Shown here piece by piece: positions 15,901-19,812 of a stretch of DNA of 19,812 nucleotides (positions are counted from its first letter, which is position 1; each line of letters starts with the position of its first letter). Origin of the DNA: Asaia bogorensis (GTDB taxonomy: Bacteria; Pseudomonadota; Alphaproteobacteria; Acetobacterales; Acetobacteraceae). The notes under the pieces were generated by a model, which saw nothing but the letters and a program-made list of their open reading frames with translations, ran no database searches and was not told the origin of the DNA. The stretch lies in assembly GCA_945873675.1 (NCBI GenBank), contig CAMCEP010000014.1:1-19812 (forward strand). Reading direction: 5' to 3'. A program made the translations under genes and the position numbers.

Positions 15901-16695
15901 GTTGCGGCTTTGGCACCACCAGCGCGGCGCACTGTGGCGGAAGCGTCCCTGCCGCCCATCGCGCTTGCGCTGACCATTGAAGCGCCGCGCGCGATTTTCC
16001 TTCGTGGCCGCGGGTTGGATGCGGAATTGGGCGGAGAGCTGAAGGTGGGTGGCACGCTTGCCGCGCCGATGCTGGAAGGTGGCTTCATGCTGCGGCGGGG
16101 TACGCTTTCGGTGCTCGATCGGCGGCTTGATCTGAACCGCGCGAATATCAGCTTCGATGCTGGGGGCATCATGCCGAATCTGGATGTCCTGGCCACCGCG
16201 CGGGCGGAGGATGTGGATGTGAATGTGGCCGTGGAAGGCCCGGCGCGCGATCCGAAAATCAGCTTCACCTCCAACCCCGAATTGCCAGCGGATGAGGTAC
16301 TGGCGCGGCTTTTATTCGGCCGACGCGGGGGTGATCTTTCGCCCTTCCAGATGCTGCAATTGGCCGAGGCCCTTTCCGGCGCGACAGGCCGCCCCCTGCC
16401 TGGGCCGGGTGGCGTGATGGAACGCATCCGCCGTACTTTGGCGCTTGATCGGCTTTCCATCGGCCAGGAGAAGGAAGGCGAACAAGCCGCCGGCCAGGAA
16501 CCGGGTGCTACCTTGGAAACCGGACGCTATGTGGCCGATGGCGTCTTTGTTGGCCTGAAGCAAAGCGCCGATGGCGGGCCGCCGCGCGTTGGTGTGCAGA
16601 TAGACCTGATGCCAAGGCTCAGGCTGGAAGCCGAAAGCGGTGGCAATAGCCTGGCCGGGGATCGGGTTGGGATTGCGTTTGAATATGAATATTGA
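12910..16695 (+). CDS. tamB: TamB, inner-membrane-anchored periplasmic bridge of the translocation and assembly module
   Basis: A 1261-residue AsmA-like/DUF490 protein. An N-terminal membrane anchor (MRHLRRFLILVLAIMLG, then VLIGGALAW, about 1-27) is followed by roughly 900 residues of alternating beta-strand text typical of the long hydrophobic groove. The C-terminal TamB domain includes SIKSLPGVRERGQRP, the LRRGTLSVLDRRLDLNRANI region and DEVLARLLFGRRGGDLSPFQ, and ends in a beta-strand finishing EYEY. It spans from inner membrane to TamA and is thought to carry lipids or assist outer-membrane protein assembly. The open frame extends back to 12829, but that part lies inside tamA; the ATG at 12910, 1 nt after the tamA stop, starts directly at the anchor. 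Length is in the normal range. Confidence 0.94.
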   Translation: MRHLRRFLILVLAIMLGLGVLIGGALAWVQWGNGAATLAGLAGRFVPGLVIEGLAVTLSREARAARITLADESGVWLEVAAPRLGFDLNALWQREAHLRELTAARISLLRLPASEEGEALEGPLLPSLPHLPIGVRIDRMAIDEIIVAESVFGQGFRAALRGKATLKAARLSGDVALTRLDAPGEARLELDLAPGADRLVARLDLAEPPGGVLASALGVPAEPAQVTLRLEGPASGAALSAEARLGSAAEAALSGTISADARGAGFARLSGHVAASPLLPAALAEALARVEFTLDAARNRAGLINLRAVTAKAPLGEATLAGRLDPKQEEAALQGTITLGKSAMLAAYVPEEIAWESATARFRLDGKLMAPQVALDADMKGFSSSITELGAALGATPRLAVQARAPTRIESLTLTGDGNELTAAGDIGEKLDLRFGLRLADLAALVPELAGGLTAEGHLHGARDDPSITLKARGEAITRGAEELAAPRLDLLLETPLSRPRAEARLDATYAGLPLTVTLSGVPEGRALRINQLEAGFGEARLSGRGLLDVQKPLFDGALSLDIADLAPFSDLLGHKMTGSLSLEAEARDVGGAQAVKAKLNAPEATLGGRPLALRAELAGRLDDASASFTARHGEAELAGEALLSLAGEAHVIMLPSLSLAYGAEQVKLAAPARIAFSPDGRITLTDTNITSNRGGRLRLEGFWSEAEIALKATLSALPIAPFAALVVPEAKLAGTLTGEARVNGTADEPRFDIKLESPAITSGMPAARGIPPLRLSVAANGTAAGAEARASLNGGNAVRLAATARVAGLKPDAALSGSITGRLDLANLAQPLLAAGAQRVTGIANLNLRLEGSLAAPRLGGQANIANGSFRDLQHGVTLNEITAAISAEGQQLNLARFAARTAGGGSLAGSGTLDLRKPRLPFELRVRADGARPVNSDLGSATLDGELNFAGEALGESRIAGKLLVRRAELRIPDKLPPSIKSLPGVRERGQRPPGVAALAPPARRTVAEASLPPIALALTIEAPRAIFLRGRGLDAELGGELKVGGTLAAPMLEGGFMLRRGTLSVLDRRLDLNRANISFDAGGIMPNLDVLATARAEDVDVNVAVEGPARDPKISFTSNPELPADEVLARLLFGRRGGDLSPFQMLQLAEALSGATGRPLPGPGGVMERIRRTLALDRLSIGQEKEGEQAAGQEPGATLETGRYVADGVFVGLKQSADGGPPRVGVQIDLMPRLRLEAESGGNSLAGDRVGIAFEYEY

Positions 16696-16707
16696 TGGCG
16701 GAGGCCC

Positions 16708-16734
16708 CTGGCACTCGGCGCCCGGGAGTGCCAG
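16708..16734 (+). terminator. Hairpin after tamB, without a clear T run
   Basis: CTGGCACTC (16708-16716) and GAGTGCCAG (16726-16734) form a perfect 9-bp stem with a 9-nt GC-rich loop, 12 nt past the tamB stop. It is followed by ATTGCATTGCG rather than a T run, so it may be a weak terminator or an mRNA 3' stabiliser. The rest of the 85-bp gap shows nothing definite. Confidence 0.45.
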
Positions 16735-16780
16735 ATTGCATTGCGATGACACTTGCACATGAAGACAGGCTGACCGGGGC

Positions 16781-17290
16781 ATGATCCGCTACGAATTGCG
16801 CTGCGATCAGGCGCATGAATTCGATGGCTGGTTCAAGGATAGCGCGGCTTTCGACAAGCTGGCCGCGGTGGGGCTTGTGGAATGCCCGCAATGTGGCCCA
16901 GCCAAGGTTGCCAAGCGCCTGATGGCGCCGGCCATTCCGAAAAAAGGCCGCCCAGCGCGCAATACCAAGCCAGAGGCGCCACCCGCGCCCGTGGCCGAAG
17001 CGCCCGCACCACCACCCCCACCCACTCCAGCGCCCCCTGCCCTACCAGCAGCTGCACTCGCCGCCATGCCGGCGGAACTGCGCGCCATGCTGCGCCAGAT
17101 GCGGACGGAAATCGAAAAGAATTGCGATTACGTCGGCGCCGATTTCGCCGAGGAAGCGCGCAAGATTCACCATGGCGAAACCGAAGCCCGCGGCATTTTC
17201 GGCGAAGCGACGGAGGATGAGGCTGAGGCGCTGCGCGAAGAAGGGATCGACATTGCGCGCATCCCCTGGGTGCCGCCTTCCGATGCATGA
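16781..17290 (+). CDS. DUF1178 family protein
   Basis: A 169-residue protein of unknown function, conserved in alphaproteobacteria and their relatives. The N-terminal part MIRYELRCDQAHEFDGWF is followed by CPQC, giving a possible zinc site from C8, H12, C35 and C38. The conserved C-terminal part EKNCDYVGADFAEEARKIHH (112-131), then GETEARGIFGEAT (132-144) and IPWVPPSDA at the end, is diagnostic of the family. Between them lies an unusually long Ala/Pro linker (about 64-98) with a run of five prolines. No signal peptide or membrane segment is present. The start at 16781 has only a weak GGGG upstream. The gene overlaps the next one by 8 nt, implying coupled translation. Confidence 0.92.
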   Translation: MIRYELRCDQAHEFDGWFKDSAAFDKLAAVGLVECPQCGPAKVAKRLMAPAIPKKGRPARNTKPEAPPAPVAEAPAPPPPPTPAPPALPAAALAAMPAELRAMLRQMRTEIEKNCDYVGADFAEEARKIHHGETEARGIFGEATEDEAEALREEGIDIARIPWVPPSDA

Positions 17291-17930
17291 ACACGCCCGG
17301 CGCTGCGCGGTATTCGATCTTGATGGCACGCTGGTGGATAGCGCGCCGGATATCCATGCCGCACTCGATAGGTTGATGGCGCGCCGCCGCCTGCCCGGCT
17401 TTGCGCGGGCAGAGGTTGTAGGGATGATCGGCGATGGCGTGCGCGTTTTGCTGGAACGCGCCCATGCCGCGCGTGGCCTTCCGCTGGATGAAGCCAGTTT
17501 TGACTATTTCATGGCGGATTATGAAGCCAATGCGGCCGTGCTGACCCGCGCCTTTGATGGCATCCCGGAATTGCTGAGTGTTTTGCGTGATGGCGGCTGG
17601 CGCTTGGCAGTCTGCACCAATAAGCCCGAAGCTGCAGCGCGTGTTCTGCTCGCAGGGCTTGGGCTGGATGGGTTTTTCAGCGCGCTCGGTGGCGGTGACA
17701 GCTTCCCCATGCGCAAGCCCGATCCAGGGCATTTGCGCGCGACACTTGCTGCGGCCGGTGCGGTGCCTGAACAGGCTGTGATGATCGGTGATCACGCCAA
17801 TGATATTCTGGCTGCGCGCGGCGCTGGCGTGCGCGCGATTTTCGCCGGCTGGGGCTATGGCCCGCAAAGCATGGCAGGCGGCGCGCCGATTGCCTTGGAT
17901 GTCGCGGCGCTTCGCAGCCTATTGGGCTGA
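17283..17930 (+). CDS. gph: HAD-family phosphatase, phosphoglycolate phosphatase-like
   Basis: A 215-residue HAD hydrolase. Motif I FDLDGTLVDS (11-20) gives nucleophile D12 and acid D14, followed by the small alpha-helical cap. Motif II CTNKP, motif III lysine in MRKPDPGHL and motif IV GDHANDILAARGAG complete the active site. The DSAPDI continuation and overall length fit Gph, which converts 2-phosphoglycolate to glycolate, but related HAD phosphatases look similar. The frame is open back to 17172 inside the DUF1178 gene; the ATG at 17283 gives the normal N-terminus (MHEHARRCAVFDLDG). It overlaps the DUF1178 stop by 8 nt. Glycolate could feed the glyoxylate route served by hyi and glxR, though the genes are far apart here. 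Confidence 0.87.
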   Translation: MHEHARRCAVFDLDGTLVDSAPDIHAALDRLMARRRLPGFARAEVVGMIGDGVRVLLERAHAARGLPLDEASFDYFMADYEANAAVLTRAFDGIPELLSVLRDGGWRLAVCTNKPEAAARVLLAGLGLDGFFSALGGGDSFPMRKPDPGHLRATLAAAGAVPEQAVMIGDHANDILAARGAGVRAIFAGWGYGPQSMAGGAPIALDVAALRSLLG

Positions 17931-17935
17931 AGCCT

Positions 17936-18703
17936 TTATCTGATCCGCTGCAATTCCAAGCGCATGGTGCCGAAAATGGTGCTTGGGAATTCAACCCGTA
18001 TCGGGATGGGCGGCAGGCGCTGATCCACCTTGGCAACCCAAGCCGTGGCCGGGCGTGGCTGCGTGGCGCGAGCGCGGTCATCGCCATGGCGCAGCCCGGC
18101 GACCAGCCGGCTTTCCAGCCCGCATTGGAGGGCTTCGATCTCCTGCCCTGCATGATTGATGCGCACAGTGCCAATCGTGCGCGATGACCAATCAAGCCGC
18201 CGCCTGCCATCAAAAATCGGCCCCGCAACATCGCAGCGCCCGGTTTGCGTTACCGTGCGCGACATGAGCGCAAAGGCCGAGAGCCCATCAATCGCGCCCT
18301 GCCGCGCTGGAAGGGGCACGGGTTCATTCGTGATGCCCTCAGGCGGTTCCAATTCCAGCGCCTGGGGCAAGCCTTCGCGGTAGAGCAACACCGTGCGCCT
18401 AGCATCACCGCGCCAATTTCCTTCAACCTGATAGCGCCGCGGCGCAACACCTTCCGCACGCCAGGCGCCTTCCACCTCGGATCGGATCTCATGCGCGGCG
18501 AAAACCCGGCCTATACCGACCGCCCGACTGACCGAGCGCATCCAATAGCCATCCGGCCGGGCTTCGAACTGGGCGGTGATTTCCACCACGGCGATCCCGG
18601 TTTGAGTGACCTGATACACAGCCTCCACCGCCCTGGCCGGGGAAATTCCGGCCGGTGCGCAAGCCAGGATAAGGCCAAGGCATGGCTTCAGAAAAAACCG
18701 CAT
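17936..18703 (-). CDS. DUF3108 domain-containing exported protein
   Basis: A 255-residue protein with a Sec signal peptide (MRFFLKPCLGLILACAPAGI, cleavage after about ARA at 25). The mature part begins VEAVYQVTQTGIAVVEITAQF, with GYWMRSVSRAVGIGRVF in the first third, DGLSAFALMSR in the middle and a C-terminal IPIRVEFPSTIFGTMRLELQRI. This pattern matches DUF3108, a periplasmic beta-rich family of unknown role. It is convergent with the phosphatase gene, with only 5 nt between the two stops and therefore no room for a dedicated terminator. The 41 nt upstream, before the sulfotransferase stop, show no strong ribosome binding site. Co-transcription with the sulfotransferase gene is possible. Confidence 0.87.
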   Translation of the reverse strand: MRFFLKPCLGLILACAPAGISPARAVEAVYQVTQTGIAVVEITAQFEARPDGYWMRSVSRAVGIGRVFAAHEIRSEVEGAWRAEGVAPRRYQVEGNWRGDARRTVLLYREGLPQALELEPPEGITNEPVPLPARQGAIDGLSAFALMSRTVTQTGRCDVAGPIFDGRRRLDWSSRTIGTVRINHAGQEIEALQCGLESRLVAGLRHGDDRARATQPRPATAWVAKVDQRLPPIPIRVEFPSTIFGTMRLELQRIR

Positions 18704-18744
18704 CGGCCGCTGTGTAGCAGAAGTGGCACTAGAAGAAAAATCTG

Positions 18745-19524
18745 TCAGGCGGCGCCCTGTTCAGGGAAGCTGCGTTTCGGCTTGCTGGCAAAAATCGGCG
18801 GCATGCGGGCGAAGAATTCAAGCTCTGCCCGATTGTAACCTTCAAGCCGCGCTAAAGCTACGGCGTAATCTGCCTCGGCGCGCGCGGGGATCACGCCAGG
18901 CAATATCGGCCTTTGATTGAAGCGCGGCAACGACTCGGCAAGCGTCACGCCAAAAAGCCCGATTAGGGTTCGGGCAAAGGCATCCAAAGCATCCATGCGG
19001 CCGAGCAAATAGGGGTGGCGATGAAGCGCCGCCGCAATTCCGTTCTGATCTTGGGCATTGAAAAGGATCCGCAGTTGCGCGTTAATGCAATGGTTTGCAA
19101 ACGGGAGATCGGTATCCATCGCCTGATTGAGTGAAAGCTTGCTGAGTAGACTATGTTCAGGATGGTCAGGCCTGCCGCGAATATAGTCATAAAGCGAGAC
19201 AATGCGTTCCAGCGGATGGCGCAAAACAGCGGCTATACGGATAGGGCGCGGCGCGTGGCAAACAAGCGGATGGGCTAAGCCGTAGTGACCTGTCAGTAGT
19301 ATCATGCGCTCGTAAATCTGACTGTCACTTTTGAGTACCGCGGCAAGTCCCGCCTCCCCACCCCATTTAGCGAGAAGGGCGCCATGGAAGACGGCGTGAT
19401 CCCGCAATACCCAACTGAACATGCGGTTGAGGGTGGTACCGCCTGTGCGCGGTATGTGAAAAAAGCATAAGATCGGTCCACGCACCGGTTCCATGGGAAT
19501 TTTTTCTGCTATCATGTCATTCAT
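18745..19524 (-). CDS. Sulfotransferase family protein
   Basis: A 259-residue cytoplasmic or peripheral enzyme predicted to transfer sulfate from PAPS to an acceptor, possibly a surface glycan. The 5'-phosphosulfate-binding loop is HIPRTGGTT (23-31) after a hydrophobic strand. The 3'-phosphate-binding motif is LRHPLERIVSLYDYI (101-115), with R102 and S110 as the expected contacts, and GHYGLAHPL between them is also typical of the Sulfotransfer_2-like group. The C-terminal part is unremarkable. The ATG at 19524 is used, with another at 19515. Upstream (19525-19620) is AT-rich, with a weak TTGTCT-N16-TATTTC promoter candidate on the minus strand. The gene's base composition looks less GC-rich than its neighbours, which may indicate acquisition. 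Confidence 0.85.
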   Translation of the reverse strand: MNDMIAEKIPMEPVRGPILCFFHIPRTGGTTLNRMFSWVLRDHAVFHGALLAKWGGEAGLAAVLKSDSQIYERMILLTGHYGLAHPLVCHAPRPIRIAAVLRHPLERIVSLYDYIRGRPDHPEHSLLSKLSLNQAMDTDLPFANHCINAQLRILFNAQDQNGIAAALHRHPYLLGRMDALDAFARTLIGLFGVTLAESLPRFNQRPILPGVIPARAEADYAVALARLEGYNRAELEFFARMPPIFASKPKRSFPEQGAA

Positions 19525-19625
19525 TTATTTCATCCGACTGGTGGGCAAAAGAAATACGGAAAACGGGAAAAAAGACAATATTTTCTCTCCAGCATTGCCA
19601 TAAAATCCGGAGGAGGCGTTCAAGC

Positions 19626-19654
19626 TTGACGGGGAAGCCCCTGCCCCCCTAAAC
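19626..19654 (+). promoter_or_regulatory. Probable promoter of tRNA-Val
   Basis: TTGACG (19626-19631), 17 nt, then CTAAAC (19649-19654). This fits the alphaproteobacterial housekeeping pattern (TTGAC, about 17 nt, CTAwat-like -10) and would start transcription about 8 nt before the tRNA. The -10 match is imperfect. Confidence 0.5.
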
Positions 19655-19668
19655 CCCAACCATCGGTC

Positions 19669-19743
19669 GGGCGCGTAGCTCAGCGGTAGAGCATTCGCTT
19701 CACACGCGAAGGGTCACAGGTTCAATCCCTGTCGCGCCCACCA
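19669..19743 (+). tRNA. tRNA-Val (anticodon CAC)
   Basis: A complete cloverleaf of 75 nt. The acceptor arms GGGCGCG and CGCGCCC, D stem GCTC/GAGC, anticodon stem TTCGC/GCGAA with loop TTCACAC, variable loop GGGTC and T stem ACAGG/CCTGT with loop TTCAATC all pair without mismatch. The anticodon CAC reads GUG (valine). Discriminator A and an encoded CCA end the gene. It converges on the gene entering from the right edge, whose stop is 9 nt beyond the CCA, with no T run between. Confidence 0.98.
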
Positions 19744-19752
19744 TTCCAATCT

Positions 19753-19812
19753 TCAATATGATTTAGGCAGGCCGAGCACTTTTTCGGCAATATGGCTCAG
19801 GATCAGTTCCCG
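19753..19812 (-). CDS. 3' end of a minus-strand gene, partial (possibly an acyl-CoA dehydrogenase)
   Basis: The minus strand is open from the window edge to a TGA at 19753-19755, giving the tail RELILSHIAEKVLGLPKSY. The ending IAEKVLGLPKS resembles the IAERVLGLPR tail of many acyl-CoA dehydrogenases, but 19 residues are too few to be certain. The codon pattern is compatible with real coding sequence. Confidence 0.5.
   Translation of the reverse strand, partial: RELILSHIAEKVLGLPKSY

Noticed and set aside
18725..18765. Possible terminator after the sulfotransferase gene (T-rich ATTTTTCTTCT on the minus strand)
   Set aside because: The preceding stem (CAGG/CCTG) is only 4 bp; too weak to call.

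Overview
This window looks like a chromosomal segment of a GC-rich alphaproteobacterium, most likely an Acetobacteraceae/Rhodospirillales (Roseomonas-like) relative. That is an inference from the TamA-TamB pair, the DUF1178 and DUF3108 proteins, an orphan Bug-type receptor with a Tat-like leader, high GC content and strong G/C third positions. No phage, plasmid, IS or CRISPR machinery is visible.

Left part (1-4220, minus strand): an operon for a peptide/nickel-type (Dpp/Opp) ABC importer, read right to left. It holds the binding protein (2631-4220), two permeases (1413-2396 and 496-1410) and the start of an ATPase that runs off the window at base 1. The binding-protein and permease genes are separated by an intrinsic terminator and three tandem 60-bp hairpin repeats. 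These repeats are the most unusual structure in the window. They also keep a false reading frame open upstream of the first permease.

Divergent from the importer, 4371-6041 encodes hydroxypyruvate isomerase (hyi) and tartronate semialdehyde reductase (glxR), two steps of the glyoxylate-to-glycerate route. Next come an XRE-type regulator with a large uncharacterised C-terminal region (6210-7088) and an HSL-family alpha/beta hydrolase (7169-8119). A Bug/TctC-type periplasmic receptor lies on the minus strand (8173-9138), followed by a small ChrR-like cupin (9364-9765) and an M20 amidohydrolase on the minus strand (9872-11026).

From 11025 onward the content is housekeeping: tamA and tamB, separated by 1 nt, then DUF1178 and a phosphoglycolate phosphatase-type HAD enzyme that overlap by 8 nt. 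A convergent DUF3108 exported protein follows. The right end carries a sulfotransferase on the minus strand with an AT-rich leader, a tRNA-Val(CAC) with its probable promoter, and the last 19 codons of a minus-strand gene entering from the right edge.

No gene-free stretch exceeds about 235 bases. The spaces are short and mostly hold hairpins, terminators or candidate operators, listed below. I found no clearly new multi-gene system. The best leads are the hairpin-repeat array inside the transporter operon, the overlapping divergent starts at 11025, the regulator with the uncharacterised C-terminal domain, and the two inverted repeats upstream of hyi and of the regulator.
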